Shown piece by piece: positions 51,420 to 61,492 of a DNA stretch of 64,000 nt. The stretch comes from Polaribacter sp. ALD11. Lineage in GTDB: Bacteria; Bacteroidota; Bacteroidia; Flavobacteriales; Flavobacteriaceae. The stretch covers positions 407,001 through 471,000 of the forward strand of contig NZ_CP025119.1 of assembly GCF_002831685.1 (NCBI RefSeq), in the 5' to 3' direction. Every line of letters begins with the position of its first letter. Position 1 is the first letter of the stretch. The notes beneath the pieces were generated by a model that worked only from the letters and a program-made list of their open reading frames with translations, was not told the DNA's origin and did no database searches. Made by a program: the position numbers and the translations under genes.

Positions 51420-52895
51420 ATGACAGCACACAACAACAAAATTTTAGGTGAAGGATTAACATATGACGATGTTCTTTTAATTCCAGCCTATTCAGAAGTA
51501 CTTCCAAGAGAAGTAAGTATACAAACAAAATTTACTAGAAATATTACCATTAACGTACCAATTGCATCGGCAGCAATGGACACTGTTACAGAGTCTGCTT
51601 TGGCAATTGCTATTGCAAGAGAAGGTGGTATTGGTGTTTTACATAAAAACATGACTATTGAGCAACAAGCGCAAGAAGTTAGAAAAGTAAAACGTGCAGA
51701 ATCTGGTATGATTCTAGATCCTTTTACACTTCCTTTAACAGCAACTGTTTTAGATGCAAAAGCAAGCATGCAAGAACATAGTATTGGAGGAATTCCTATT
51801 ATTGATGATAACGGAACTTTAAAAGGAATTGTTACCAATAGAGATTTGCGTTTTGAGCATGATGGAAAAAAGCCAATTGTAGATGTAATGACAAGTGAAA
51901 ACTTAGTTACTGCAGCTGTTGGAACTTCTTTAAATGATGCTGAAAAAATTCTTCAAAATTATAAAATTGAAAAACTTTTAATTGTTGATGATGCCTTCAA
52001 GTTAAAAGGGTTAATTACATTTAGAGATATTACTAAAGTGACTCAGAAACCAATTGCAAACAAAGATACTTTTGGTAGATTAAGAGTTGCTGCTGCGTTA
52101 GGTGTTACTAGTGATGCTGTAGAAAGAGCACAAGCTTTGGTAAATGCTGGTGTAGATGCTGTAATTATTGATACGGCGCACGGACATACCAAAGGTGTAG
52201 TTACTGTTCTAAAACAAGTAAAAGCTAAGTTTCCAGATTTAGATGTTGTTGTTGGTAATATTGCAACAGGTGCTGCTGCTAAATACTTAGTTGAAGCAGG
52301 AGCAGATGCAGTAAAAGTTGGTATTGGGCCTGGTTCTATTTGTACAACAAGAGTTGTTGCAGGTGTTGGTTTTCCTCAGTTTTCTGCTGTTTTAGAAGTT
52401 GCAGCAGCTATTAAAGGTAGCGGAGTTCCTGTAATTGCAGATGGAGGAATTCGTTATACTGGAGATATACCAAAAGCAATTGCTGCTGGTGCAGATTGTG
52501 TTATGTTGGGTTCTTTATTAGCAGGAACAAAAGAATCTCCTGGTGAAACAATTATTTACGAAGGGAGAAAATTTAAGTCTTATAGAGGAATGGGATCTGT
52601 TGAAGCCATGAAACAAGGTTCTAAAGATCGTTATTTTCAAGATGTTGAAGCAGATATTAAGAAATTAGTTCCTGAAGGAATTGTAGGTAGAGTTCCTTAT
52701 AAAGGAGATTTAGATGAAAGTATTCATCAGTTTATTGGTGGTTTACGAGCAGGAATGGGATATTGTGGTGCAAAAGATATAGAAACGCTAAAAGAAACTG
52801 GGCAATTTGTAAGAATTACCGCAAGTGGAATTAATGAAAGTCATCCGCATGATGTTGCTATTACAAAAGAATCTCCGAATTATAGTAGAAGATAA
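51420..52895 (+). CDS. guaB: Inosine-5'-monophosphate dehydrogenase
   Basis: Oxidises IMP to XMP with NAD+, the first committed step of guanine nucleotide synthesis. The 491 residues have the barrel start ILGEGLTYDDVLLIPAYS, a two-CBS insertion (about 95-205), the active-site loop GIGPGSICTTRV with catalytic Cys308, and the arginine flap MGSVEAMKQGSKDRYF. It is monocistronic, followed by a strong terminator. Confidence 0.97.
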   Translation: MTAHNNKILGEGLTYDDVLLIPAYSEVLPREVSIQTKFTRNITINVPIASAAMDTVTESALAIAIAREGGIGVLHKNMTIEQQAQEVRKVKRAESGMILDPFTLPLTATVLDAKASMQEHSIGGIPIIDDNGTLKGIVTNRDLRFEHDGKKPIVDVMTSENLVTAAVGTSLNDAEKILQNYKIEKLLIVDDAFKLKGLITFRDITKVTQKPIANKDTFGRLRVAAALGVTSDAVERAQALVNAGVDAVIIDTAHGHTKGVVTVLKQVKAKFPDLDVVVGNIATGAAAKYLVEAGADAVKVGIGPGSICTTRVVAGVGFPQFSAVLEVAAAIKGSGVPVIADGGIRYTGDIPKAIAAGADCVMLGSLLAGTKESPGETIIYEGRKFKSYRGMGSVEAMKQGSKDRYFQDVEADIKKLVPEGIVGRVPYKGDLDESIHQFIGGLRAGMGYCGAKDIETLKETGQFVRITASGINESHPHDVAITKESPNYSRR

Positions 52896-52916
52896 AAATA
52901 AATATTTATATATTTT

Positions 52917-52949
52917 AAAAGCTCAAGAATAAAATTCTTGAGCTTTTTT
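52917..52949. terminator. Intrinsic terminator after guaB
   Basis: A perfect 14-bp stem, 52917-52930 with 52934-52947, a 3-nt loop and a T-run. The core is GCTCAAG/CTTGAGC, like that after typA. Confidence 0.92.
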
Positions 52950-53013
52950 GTTTTTTAATAATTTGAAAATTTCTGGTAACATTAGATGTTAAGGTAGGTT
53001 CTTAAAATTGTTA

Positions 53014-53523
53014 CTAATCCTTACTATTTTCATCTTTATTCAATTTTAATACTTTTAACCCGACTGCCATTAAAACAATTGAAATAGGAAGTATTAGTAG
53101 ATTCCATTGTAGGTTATCAATATTTACAAAAACAATCTCTAGGAATTTTACGAATAGAATAATGACAATAACTTCGGCCAAAATATTTTTTAAATGACCA
53201 ATATTTGGTGTTTGAATCCAGTTTAGCACACCATTGTTTTTAACACTAGATGTGTTCGAAATAAACAAAGTATATATGCCGTGTGCAAAAATAAAGAGGA
53301 CTAATGCAATTAAAAATGTATCTAAAGATTTTATAAGGTATGTAATTCCAATATCTACTATATGTAAATGTTCTTTACCTTCTGGAATATAACTTAAAAA
53401 GAAAACACGAAATGCATTTAATGTTTTTAAAGCGCCTACAACAAATAAAAGGAAGGATCCTAAAAGTGAAAAGACAATAGCAATCCAACTTATGTATCTG
53501 AAGGAGTAAAATGGTTTTTTCAT
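53014..53523 (-). CDS. YqhA family membrane protein (UPF0114)
   Basis: A 169-residue inner-membrane protein with four hydrophobic segments. The motif VDIGITYLIKSLDTFLIALV with FIFAHGIYTLFIS matches UPF0114 (YqhA) proteins, whose function is not established. The tail is charged. It is monocistronic and lies on the same strand as the aldehyde dehydrogenase, 98 bases downstream of that gene's stop, but separated by its terminator. Confidence 0.8.
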   Translation of the reverse strand: MKKPFYSFRYISWIAIVFSLLGSFLLFVVGALKTLNAFRVFFLSYIPEGKEHLHIVDIGITYLIKSLDTFLIALVLFIFAHGIYTLFISNTSSVKNNGVLNWIQTPNIGHLKNILAEVIVIILFVKFLEIVFVNIDNLQWNLLILPISIVLMAVGLKVLKLNKDENSKD

Positions 53524-53564
53524 TATAAAAAGAGAATAATTTTGATGTGCATATTTGTTATTAA

Positions 53565-53600
53565 AACAATAAAACCCCGGTAAGTCCGGGGTTTTATTTT
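53565..53600 (-). terminator. Intrinsic terminator after aldehyde dehydrogenase
   Basis: A GC-rich stem, ATAAAACCCCGG (53569-53580) with CCGGGGTTTTAT (53586-53597), loop TAAGT. On the minus strand it follows the aldehyde dehydrogenase stop; the GC core is unusual for this genome. Confidence 0.9.
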
Positions 53601-53621
53601 AAATTTAATTGTTATTTTCAA

Positions 53622-55124
53622 TTAAAAGAATCCCATTGGTTTCTTGTCATAAGAGATTAACATGTTTTTTACAACACGATAATGATCTAAAGCCATTTTG
53701 TGGTTTTCACGACCGAATCCTGATTCTTTCACACCACCAAAAGGAGCGTGAGCAGGATACGTATGGTATTGGTTTACCCAAACTCTACCGGCTTGAATAG
53801 CACGTGGAACTTGGAATAATTCGTGAGCATCACGAGACCAAACACCTGCACCCAAACCATAAGGTGTGTCATTTGCGATTGCGATAGCTTCTTCAGTAGA
53901 ACTGAATGTTGTTAAAGCTACAACTGGGCCAAAAATTTCTTCTTGGAAGACACGCATGTTATTCTTACCTTTTAATACTGTAGGTTGAATGTAGTATCCT
54001 TCAGAAAGTTCTCCTTCATAGTTACCAGCATCACCACCAGCTACAACTTCTGCACCTTCTTCTTTACCAATTTTAATATAGCTAAGAATCTTATCGTATT
54101 GTGGTTTAGAAACTTGAGAACCAATCATTGTTTCAGGATCTAATGGATTACCTGTTTTAATTGCTTTTAAACGTACTTTCATTTTTTCGATGAAATCGTC
54201 AGCGATATCCTCGTGCACTAAAATACGAGACGGAGCTGTACAAATTTCTCCTTGGTTTAGTGCAAACATTAATGCACCTTCAATAGCTTTGCTATAGAAA
54301 TCATCGTCTTGATCTGCTACAGATGGAAAAAATACGTTAGGTGATTTACCTCCTAATTCCATAGTTACAGGAATAATGTTTTCTGCTGCATTGTGTAAAA
54401 CTTTACGTCCAGTTTCCGTAGAACCTGTGAAAGAAAGTTTTGCAATACGTTTAGACGTTGCTAAAGCTGCACCAGCTTCTGCACCAAAACCAGTTACAAT
54501 GTTTAATACACCTGCTGGTAAAATATCACCAATAAGTTCCATTAAAGCAATAACACTTGTAGGAGTTTGTTCTGCTGGTTTTACAACCGCTGTACAACCT
54601 GCTGCTAAAGCTGGCGCTATTTTCCAAGCTAACATTAACATTGGAAAGTTCCATGGGATAATTTCTCCAACAACACCTATAGGTTCATGTAATACGATAC
54701 TTACAGTGTTTTTGTCGTGTTCAGAAATACTTCCTTCATCTGCACGAATAACTCCTGCGAAATAACGGAAATGATCAATACAGTAAGGAATATCTGCTGC
54801 ACGAGACTCACGAATTGGTTTCCCATTATCGATAGTCTCTAAAGTTGCAAGGTATTCGAAGTTGTCTTCCATTACTTGTGCAATTTTTAATAAAGCATTA
54901 CTACGTTCTGTAGCTGATGATGTGCTCCAAGTTGGGAACGCTTCGTGAGCAGCATCAAGAGCAAGATCAATATCTTCTTGAGTTGAACGTGCTGCTTGGG
55001 TAAATACTTTACCGTCTACTGGAGATACGTTATCGAAATACTGCCCTTTAACAGGAGCAACGAATTTACCGCCAATAAAGTTCCCATATCTTTCTTTGAA
55101 TACAGGTTTAGTTACATTTGCCAT
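53622..55124 (-). CDS. NAD(P)-dependent aldehyde dehydrogenase
   Basis: A 500-residue cytosolic ALDH oxidising aldehydes to acids. The catalytic cysteine is in [14 protein letters not shown], the general-base glutamate in [13 protein letters not shown], and the NAD-binding loop in [12 protein letters not shown]. The overall match is to acetaldehyde/lactaldehyde-type dehydrogenases (ExaC/AldB-like). It is preceded on the minus strand by an AraC regulator gene, so the pair may be induced by an alcohol or aldehyde. Codon use is GC-richer than average, which suggests high expression. Confidence 0.92.
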   Translation of the reverse strand: MANVTKPVFKERYGNFIGGKFVAPVKGQYFDNVSPVDGKVFTQAARSTQEDIDLALDAAHEAFPTWSTSSATERSNALLKIAQVMEDNFEYLATLETIDNGKPIRESRAADIPYCIDHFRYFAGVIRADEGSISEHDKNTVSIVLHEPIGVVGEIIPWNFPMLMLAWKIAPALAAGCTAVVKPAEQTPTSVIALMELIGDILPAGVLNIVTGFGAEAGAALATSKRIAKLSFTGSTETGRKVLHNAAENIIPVTMELGGKSPNVFFPSVADQDDDFYSKAIEGALMFALNQGEICTAPSRILVHEDIADDFIEKMKVRLKAIKTGNPLDPETMIGSQVSKPQYDKILSYIKIGKEEGAEVVAGGDAGNYEGELSEGYYIQPTVLKGKNNMRVFQEEIFGPVVALTTFSSTEEAIAIANDTPYGLGAGVWSRDAHELFQVPRAIQAGRVWVNQYHTYPAHAPFGGVKESGFGRENHKMALDHYRVVKNMLISYDKKPMGFF

Positions 55125-55188
55125 AATTATTTATTTTTAATTTTGATTCTTAATAGATACTTGCTAAAACAAGTGTTGTTTAATTATG

Positions 55189-55200
55189 GTACAAATGTAC
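55189..55200 (-). promoter_or_regulatory. Promoter box and palindrome upstream of aldehyde dehydrogenase
   Basis: GTACAAATGTAC is a palindrome with 4-bp arms; within it, minus-strand TACATTTG is a TAnnTTTG box for the dehydrogenase gene. An ACTTG...CAAGT inverted repeat lies nearby at 55159-55174. A link to the AraC protein is only inferred. Confidence 0.35.
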
Positions 55201-55336
55201 TTCGGTTTGTAAGGTTTCTATTTACGGAAACGGTCCAATAACTTATGAAAAAAGGTCAATGTGTTTTTTTATGTAAATAAGTATTTAATAATTACATTTA
55301 ACTTACTGTTAATCAATTTATTGTATTTTTATTTTT

Positions 55337-56176
55337 TTATTTTGAAATATCTGTTGGACTCATTCCGAATTTCTTTTTAAAAGCTACACTAAAGTTAGAC
55401 AGGTTGTTATAACCAATATCTAGATAAATATCAGAAGCTTTCAAATCTCCTTTTTGTAACAGTTCTTTTGCTTTTTGTAAGCGTTTTTCTTGAAGCCATT
55501 TTCCAGGTGGTTCTTTATATTCGTTTGTAAAATGACGCTTAAAAGTAGATAAACTCATATTACATAAGAAAGCAATTTCTTCTAATTTTAAATTAGAGTA
55601 CACATTACTTTCTACAATGCTCTTGAAAGGAGAAACCTCTTTAGAAATTAAAGAGTGCAAATAATATTCGAAACTCGATCCGTATTTATTGAGCAAATAC
55701 AACATAATCTCTTCAAATTTTAAAACCAATAAAGCATCACTAAAACTATGGTCTGTAAATGTAGTAGAAGAGAGAGAGTTTATAAAAGCGGCTAAATAAT
55801 CATCATTTTCTATTACAAAATAGGGCACATCTTCTTTGTAAGGTTTTACATTATTGGTATACTTACTTAAAAAATCTGTAAGTTTTTTTTCAGAAAAAAA
55901 GAAAAGCTTACAGTAATAAACAGCTTCTGTGTCTAATAATTCTGTCCATAACCAATTCCCTTTTTTTAATAATAAAGATTGTTTGTTATTTACTGCTTTT
56001 GAGGTATTCGCAAAATGTACTTGTTTTTTTCCTACTTGAAGAAAGCTAAACATATTCATACTTAGATTGACTTTACTTTTTACGACATCGTTGGTCATTT
56101 TAAAATCATAAACAAATATGTCTTGTGGTTCATTTTTCTTCTTAAAATATATCTCAGGAATATTTTCTATAGGCAT
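55337..56176 (-). CDS. AraC family transcriptional regulator
   Basis: A 279-residue regulator with an N-terminal sensing domain of unknown effector and a C-terminal double helix-turn-helix (about 175-275). KLEEIAFLCNMSLSTFKRHF is the first helix-turn-helix and IYLDIGYNNLSNFSVAFKKK the second, ending GMSPTDISK. The gene lies upstream of the aldehyde dehydrogenase on the same strand with a 212-base gap, so it probably controls it. The gap contains a GTACAAATGTAC palindrome at 55189-55200, a candidate site. Confidence 0.88.
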   Translation of the reverse strand: MPIENIPEIYFKKKNEPQDIFVYDFKMTNDVVKSKVNLSMNMFSFLQVGKKQVHFANTSKAVNNKQSLLLKKGNWLWTELLDTEAVYYCKLFFFSEKKLTDFLSKYTNNVKPYKEDVPYFVIENDDYLAAFINSLSSTTFTDHSFSDALLVLKFEEIMLYLLNKYGSSFEYYLHSLISKEVSPFKSIVESNVYSNLKLEEIAFLCNMSLSTFKRHFTNEYKEPPGKWLQEKRLQKAKELLQKGDLKASDIYLDIGYNNLSNFSVAFKKKFGMSPTDISK

Positions 56177-56430
56177 AGTTGTACGTTTTAATATCTATTT
56201 TGAAGTTTCTGTGAAATCAAAATTACTAAAAAAACAGCCGACCTTTTAATAAACGCTCTTTTAAGAATAAACATTCGCTTAATAAACTTTTAGATAAGTA
56301 AGTATAAAGTATGTTAATAATGAAAAAAAAGTACTCATTACAGCCTATTTTATTACATTGGCTGTATATTGCGCACTTAAAAATAATCTTTAAAAAGACG
56401 CTTAAAGTCTTTTACTAATTAGCATATAAT

Positions 56431-57606
56431 ATGAAACGTTTATTTTCAAATTTACTATTTAAAGTTTTTATTGCCATCGTTTTAGGTATTGTTTTTGGTT
56501 TATATTTACCAGAATCTGTAAACAGAGTTTTTACAACTTTTAATTCATTTTTCGGACAGTTTTTGAATTTTTCTATTCCTTTAATAATCATGGGGCTTAT
56601 AATGCCAGCAATTTCTGATTTAGGAAAAGGTGCCGGTAAATTATTATTACTTACGGCAGCTATTGCATATGGTTCTACTTTGTTTTCTGGGTTTATGACA
56701 TATTTTACAGCTTCAAATATATTTCCACAACTTTTAGAATCACACGTTAATGATGCCGCACTAATTGCAGATTCTGGTCGTGAATTGTTACCTTATTTTA
56801 GTATTACCATTCCGCCAGTATTAGATGTAATGTCTGCTTTAGTTTTAGCCTTTGTTATTGGTTTAGGCTTGTCATATCAAGAAAAATCAACTTTAAAATT
56901 TGTGGTTAGAGATTTTCAGAAGATAATAATGCAACTTATAGAAAATGTAATCGTTCCGTTATTGCCATTATTTATTTTAGGAATATTTGCAAGTATGTCT
57001 TTTAGCGGAAAGGTATTCTCTATATTATCTGTATTTATAAGTATTATTGGTGTTATTTTCGCCTTGCACATCTTATTATTGTTACTTCAATATACAATTG
57101 CAGGTGCACTTATAAAGAAGAATCCTTTAAAATTATTGGCAACAATGATGCCTGCATATTTTACTGCATTGGGTACACAATCTTCAGCAGCTACTATTCC
57201 AGTAACCTTAGAGCAATGTTTAAAAAACGGTGTTTCAGAAAAAATTGCAGGATTTGTTATTCCGTTATGTGCAACCATTCATTTGTCTGGTAGTATCATG
57301 AAAATTACAGCTTGTGCAATGGCTTTAATGATTTTAGAAGGTATGCCTTTTAGTTTTACACTTTTTGCTGGTTTTATTTTCATGTTAGGAATTGCAATGA
57401 TTGCAGCACCGGGTGTTCCTGGAGGAGCAATTATGGCAGCTGTAGGAATTTTACAATCGATGTTAGGTTTTAACGAAGAAATGTTAGGTTTAATGATTGC
57501 TTTGTATATTGCTATGGATAGTTTTGGTACTGCTTGTAACGTTACCGGAGATGGCGCTATTTCTATAGTGGTAAATAAAATCACGAAGCAAAAGTTGGTT
57601 GTCTAA
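56431..57606 (+). CDS. DAACS-family symporter with altered substrate motif
   Basis: A 391-residue cation symporter with the serine motif SSAATIP (251-257), but HLSGS in place of the NMDGT substrate/cation motif (IHLSGS, 283-288). The fold and length are of the DAACS family: IVLGIVFGLYLP at the start, and the last helix with CNVTGDGAISIVV. Relatives with a SGS motif exist in my memory, but their substrate is not known to me. The 1945 paralogue is canonical, so the two probably transport different ligands. It is divergent from the AraC gene. Confidence 0.85.
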   Translation: MKRLFSNLLFKVFIAIVLGIVFGLYLPESVNRVFTTFNSFFGQFLNFSIPLIIMGLIMPAISDLGKGAGKLLLLTAAIAYGSTLFSGFMTYFTASNIFPQLLESHVNDAALIADSGRELLPYFSITIPPVLDVMSALVLAFVIGLGLSYQEKSTLKFVVRDFQKIIMQLIENVIVPLLPLFILGIFASMSFSGKVFSILSVFISIIGVIFALHILLLLLQYTIAGALIKKNPLKLLATMMPAYFTALGTQSSAATIPVTLEQCLKNGVSEKIAGFVIPLCATIHLSGSIMKITACAMALMILEGMPFSFTLFAGFIFMLGIAMIAAPGVPGGAIMAAVGILQSMLGFNEEMLGLMIALYIAMDSFGTACNVTGDGAISIVVNKITKQKLVV

Positions 57607-57632
57607 AGACCTAAAAATATCAGTTAAAATAT

Positions 57633-57673
57633 ATAAAAAGGTCGTTAAGTTTTAAAATTTAACGGTCTTTTTA
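57633..57673. terminator. Intrinsic terminator after second DAACS gene
   Basis: A stem CGTTAA (57643-57648) with TTAACG (57659-57664), lengthened by wobble pairs and A/T runs. It lies between the convergent symporter and VOC genes. Confidence 0.7.
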
Positions 57674-57714
57674 TATTCAAAATTATATGGTAGAACCTCC
57701 CTTATTATAATGCC

Positions 57715-58227
57715 TTATTTTGAATAAGCACCAGAAGAATATGTTAACTCGTAACTATGTGTGTAGATTTCAAAAACAATACCAAACGGATCTTCAACAT
57801 AACACATTTTAAAAGGCTTGTCTTTAGGATAGTATTCTCTAATTGGCATCCTTTGTTTACCTCCATAAGATACAATTTTAGCGATAAGATCTTCTATGTT
57901 TGGATCTTGTATGCAAAAATGAAAAAGCCCTGTATTAAAAGGATTGAATTCCGGAGCTTCTTTAACTCCATGCGGAAAAGAGAATAACTCAATTCCAATT
58001 CCGTCGGAAGTTGCTAAATGCGCAATTTCAAATTCCGTCCATTCGTCTCCAAAAACGTCAATACACATTTGACCAATGGCGGTTTCTGTTTCTTTTTTAA
58101 CTGTAGAAGGTTCCATAATTACATACCAACCCATTATTTCTGAATAGAATTTTACAGCTTCCTTTATATTGGGAACTGTAAGTCCGATATGTGAAAATGA
58201 TTTAGGATAATTTTTATTAGTTGTCAT
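57715..58227 (-). CDS. VOC family (glyoxalase-like) protein
   Basis: A 170-residue metal-dependent VOC protein with paired beta-alpha-beta3 units. FSHIGLTVPNIKEAVKFYSEIMGW opens the first unit and GLFHFCIQDPNIEDLIAKIV the second. Possible metal ligands are H (SHIGL), E (GIELFSF), H (LFHFC) and E (IVFEIYTHS). The substrate is unknown; dioxygenase or lyase roles are typical. It is divergent from an HxlR-type regulator, the usual arrangement for a regulator and its target. Confidence 0.85.
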   Translation of the reverse strand: MTTNKNYPKSFSHIGLTVPNIKEAVKFYSEIMGWYVIMEPSTVKKETETAIGQMCIDVFGDEWTEFEIAHLATSDGIGIELFSFPHGVKEAPEFNPFNTGLFHFCIQDPNIEDLIAKIVSYGGKQRMPIREYYPKDKPFKMCYVEDPFGIVFEIYTHSYELTYSSGAYSK

Positions 58228-58256
58228 GTCTTTTAATTTAAATTACAAAATTAGAT

Positions 58257-58264
58257 TATATTTG
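58257..58264 (+). promoter_or_regulatory. -7 box for the HxlR gene
   Basis: TATATTTG on the plus strand, about 85 bases before the HxlR start. No TTG at proper spacing. Confidence 0.35.
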
Positions 58265-58348
58265 CTTAATAGGCAATAACTAACTAAAAAGTGCTATAGT
58301 TACTAAAAGGAGTAAAATAATGATTATCAATAGTGTAAATACATAATT

Positions 58349-58660
58349 TTGATTAAAAATAATAATTGTCCCTTACAATATACAATGTATTTAATAGGAA
58401 CAAAATGGAAACCTTTAGTTTTATTTCATTTATTAGAAGGTAGTTTGCGTTCTGGAATACTGCAAAAACACATCGAAGGTATTTCGAATAAAATGTTTAC
58501 ACAAACTGTTAGAGAGTTAGAAAAAGACGGACTTATTTCTAGAGAAATTTTTCCTGTGGTGCCTCCTAAAGTAGAATATAAATTAACGAATAGAGGTAAG
58601 TCTCTTGAGAATATTTTAAGAAGTCTAGATAAATGGGGGTTAGAAGATAGTTATAGATAA
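58349..58660 (+). CDS. HxlR family transcriptional regulator
   Basis: A 103-residue winged-helix regulator. The start is TTG at 58349: it includes the conserved N-terminal cysteine (NNNCPLQYTMYLIGTKWK), which the first ATG at 58385 would lose. The wing-helix segment GISNKMFTQTVRELEKDGLISRE and VEYKLTNRGKSLENIL are typical. Thiol- or electrophile-sensing is common in the family through that cysteine. It is divergent from the VOC gene, its likely target. Confidence 0.88.
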   Translation: MIKNNNCPLQYTMYLIGTKWKPLVLFHLLEGSLRSGILQKHIEGISNKMFTQTVRELEKDGLISREIFPVVPPKVEYKLTNRGKSLENILRSLDKWGLEDSYR

Positions 58661-58794
58661 TAAATAAAAAAAATGAATTATTAGTTAAAACAACTCTGTA
58701 ATTAGTTTTTTTTAAAATTTATAAGAAGTTTTGGAATAAGAACGTTTTATTTACAAATGTATGTTAAAGTATAAATTTAACCTATTTGAATTTA

Positions 58795-58802
58795 TATATT
58801 TG
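58795..58802 (+). promoter_or_regulatory. -7 box of M14 peptidase promoter
   Basis: TATATTTG, 24 bases before the ATG at 58827; no well-spaced TTG is seen. Confidence 0.45.
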
Positions 58803-58826
58803 TGAGACAACCAAATTCTTATTTAT

Positions 58827-61325
58827 ATGAAAAAATTAATACTTCTTCTCTTTTTTATTTCCTTTTCAGTTTCGGCTCAAAAAGTAGATTTATCTTATTA
58901 CTTACCAAAAGATGTAACGTATAACAAAAATATTCCAACGCCAGAATCTATTATTGGTCATGAAGTAGGTGAGTGGCATATTACACATGATAAGTTAGTA
59001 ACATATATGAAAGCTTTGGCAGCTTCTTCAGATAGAATTTCTATTGAAGATAGAGGGAAAACCTATGAAGACAGACCTTTGTTACTTTTAACAATTACTT
59101 CTCTAGATAATCATCAGAATATAGAAAATATTAGAAAAAATCATATTAAAGCAACCAATAATAATTCGGTAGACGTTTCTAAAAACCCTATTGTAGTGTA
59201 CCAAGGATTCTCTATTCATGGGAATGAGCCTAGTGGTTCTAATGCAGCTTTGGCTGTTGCTTATTACTTAGCAGCTGCAGAAGGAGCTGAAATAGATGAT
59301 TTATTAAATAATACGGTTATTTTATTAGATCCTTCTTTAAACCCTGATGGTTTACAGCGCTTTGCGTATTGGGCAAACACCAACAGAAGTAAAAATATAA
59401 ATCCAGATCCTAACGATAGAGAGTACTCAGAAATTTGGCCCCGTGGAAGAACCAATCATTATCAGTTTGATATGAACAGAGATTGGTTGCCAGTACAATT
59501 GCCAGAAAGCAAGGCAAGAATAGCAAGTTTTCATAAATGGTTGCCAAATATTTTAACAGATCATCATGAAATGGGAAGCAATTCTAGTTTCTTTTTTCAA
59601 CCAGGAATTCCGAGTAGAACTAATCCGTTGACCCCACAAATGAATCAGGATTTAACAAAAGAAATAGGAACCTATCATGCAAAAGCGCTAGATAAAATAG
59701 GTTCTCTATATTATTCCGAAGAAAGTTTTGATGATTTTTATTACGGAAAAGGATCAACATTTCCAGACATAAATGGTGGTATTGGTATTTTGTTTGAACA
59801 AGGAAGTTCTAGAGGGCATGCTCAAGAAACTATAAATGGTGTTTTAACGTTTCCGTTTACTATTAGAAATCAGTTTACTGCTGCTTTATCTACTTTAGAA
59901 GCGGGTAGAAAAATGAGAGTTAAGATCTTAAAGTATCAGCAAGATTTTTACAAAGAATCTAGAAATACAGGTGCTAATAAAGCCATTGTTTTTGGTGATG
60001 AAAAAGATGCTGCAAAGAGCTATCATTTGGCAGAAGTTCTAAAACGTCATCAAATTAAAATTCATGATGTAAAAGACAATTTTACCCAAAACGGAAAAAC
60101 GTTTAAAAAAGGGTATAGTTATGTAGTTCCTATGAATCAGAAGAATCATCGTTTGGTAAAAGCGATGTTCGATGTAAGAACTACTTTTAAAGATAGTTTA
60201 TTTTATGATGTTTCTGCTTGGACTTTTAACCATGCTTTTGGCGTAGATTATGCAGAAAATGTTTCTGTTTCTAAAGTTGGGAATGAAATTTTAGATTTAA
60301 AAATGAAAGAAGGTGTTGTTTCTTTTAAAAGTGATTATGGGTATTTAATGTCTTGGAATGAATATTATACTCCGAAAGCTTTAAATGCAATTTTACAGAA
60401 AGGAATTCGTGCAAAAGTTTCTATGAAAAATTTTAATAATGGCGGAAACTCGTATGATTACGGAACCATCTTTATTCCTGTTCAGAATCAAGAATTAAAT
60501 GCGTTAGAATTGTTTCAATTTTTACAAGAAATAGCACTAGAAAGTCATGTTTCTATAAACGGAGTTACTACTGGTTTAAATGACGGAATTGATTTAGGTA
60601 GTAATAATTTTAGCAATATTAAAAAGCAAAAAGTAGCCATGTTGGTTGGTGATGGAGTTGCAGGAAACGATTCTGGAGAAATTTGGCATTTGCTAGACCA
60701 ACGTTTTGATATGGCTATAACGCGTCTAGATATGCGTTATTTTACCAGAATAGATATTAGTAAATACACTACAATTGTGGTTCCTAGTAGTTATAATTTA
60801 GGAAAAAGCGCAGAAGAAAAGTTGAAAACTTGGGTTCGAAATGGTGGCGTTTTAATTGGCTATAAAAATACAGCAAGATGGTTGGCTAGTAGTAAGTTTA
60901 TAAGTTTAGAGTTTGATAAAGTGAAAACAGATACTATTAAAGCTGTTTCTTTTGAAAACAAATCTTTAAGATCTGGTGCACAAGTTATTGGTGGTGCTAT
61001 TTTTGAAGCAAATGTAGACAGATCTCATCCTATAAATTTTGGATACAAAAATGAGAAATTAGCATTGTTTAGAAATTCAACCTTATTTATTAAAGCAGAC
61101 AAACGTAGTTATAACAATCCTATTCAGTATACTTCTAATCCGTTATTAAGTGGATATATTTCTAAGGAAAATGCAAAAGTGATTAAAAACACAGTTCCTT
61201 TTAAAGTACAAAGAATGGGAAGAGGACGCGTACTTGTTTTTACAGATAATACTAATTTTAGAGCTTTCTGGTACGGAACAAACAAGTTATTAATGAATGC
61301 TATTTTCTTTGGAGATAAGATGTAG
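58827..61325 (+). CDS. M14 family zinc carboxypeptidase, secreted
   Basis: An 832-residue exported peptidase with a signal peptide (MKKLILLLFFISFSVSA). The M14 domain (about 40-350) has zinc ligands H131 and E134 in IHGNEPSG, the third histidine in LTDHHEMGS (246/247), the substrate arginine in DMNRDW (N217, R218) and the catalytic Glu324 in GILFEQGSSRG. The remaining 480 residues form a second part with a class I glutamine-amidotransferase-like fold (KVAMLVGDGVAGNDSG) that probably lacks activity. This bipartite type is common in Bacteroidetes. Ends at a terminator. Confidence 0.88.
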   Translation: MKKLILLLFFISFSVSAQKVDLSYYLPKDVTYNKNIPTPESIIGHEVGEWHITHDKLVTYMKALAASSDRISIEDRGKTYEDRPLLLLTITSLDNHQNIENIRKNHIKATNNNSVDVSKNPIVVYQGFSIHGNEPSGSNAALAVAYYLAAAEGAEIDDLLNNTVILLDPSLNPDGLQRFAYWANTNRSKNINPDPNDREYSEIWPRGRTNHYQFDMNRDWLPVQLPESKARIASFHKWLPNILTDHHEMGSNSSFFFQPGIPSRTNPLTPQMNQDLTKEIGTYHAKALDKIGSLYYSEESFDDFYYGKGSTFPDINGGIGILFEQGSSRGHAQETINGVLTFPFTIRNQFTAALSTLEAGRKMRVKILKYQQDFYKESRNTGANKAIVFGDEKDAAKSYHLAEVLKRHQIKIHDVKDNFTQNGKTFKKGYSYVVPMNQKNHRLVKAMFDVRTTFKDSLFYDVSAWTFNHAFGVDYAENVSVSKVGNEILDLKMKEGVVSFKSDYGYLMSWNEYYTPKALNAILQKGIRAKVSMKNFNNGGNSYDYGTIFIPVQNQELNALELFQFLQEIALESHVSINGVTTGLNDGIDLGSNNFSNIKKQKVAMLVGDGVAGNDSGEIWHLLDQRFDMAITRLDMRYFTRIDISKYTTIVVPSSYNLGKSAEEKLKTWVRNGGVLIGYKNTARWLASSKFISLEFDKVKTDTIKAVSFENKSLRSGAQVIGGAIFEANVDRSHPINFGYKNEKLALFRNSTLFIKADKRSYNNPIQYTSNPLLSGYISKENAKVIKNTVPFKVQRMGRGRVLVFTDNTNFRAFWYGTNKLLMNAIFFGDKM

Positions 61326-61345
61326 TTTTAATAAGTACAAGAGAT

Positions 61346-61396
61346 AAAAAATGCTATGCGTTCACTATTTTAATTAGTAAATTCATAGCATTTTTT
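61346..61396. terminator. Intrinsic terminator after M14 peptidase gene
   Basis: A perfect 13-bp stem, 61346-61358 with 61384-61396, with T-run and a 25-base loop that has its own short hairpin. Confidence 0.8.
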
Positions 61397-61492
61397 AATT
61401 TAGATATGTATTCTTTATAAATAAGTAAAGAGTTACGTGTAACAAAGTAGCTTATAACTCGTCTTTATAGTATAACCAACCAAAATTGTATT

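Noticed and set aside
57841..57855. GGCATCC word like the structured element's core
   Set aside because: It is a single short match inside the VOC coding sequence, with no flanking hairpins.
58271..58305. TAACTA...TAGTTA imperfect repeat between VOC and HxlR genes
   Set aside because: The arms match at only six positions and the spacing is not typical; too weak to call an HxlR operator.
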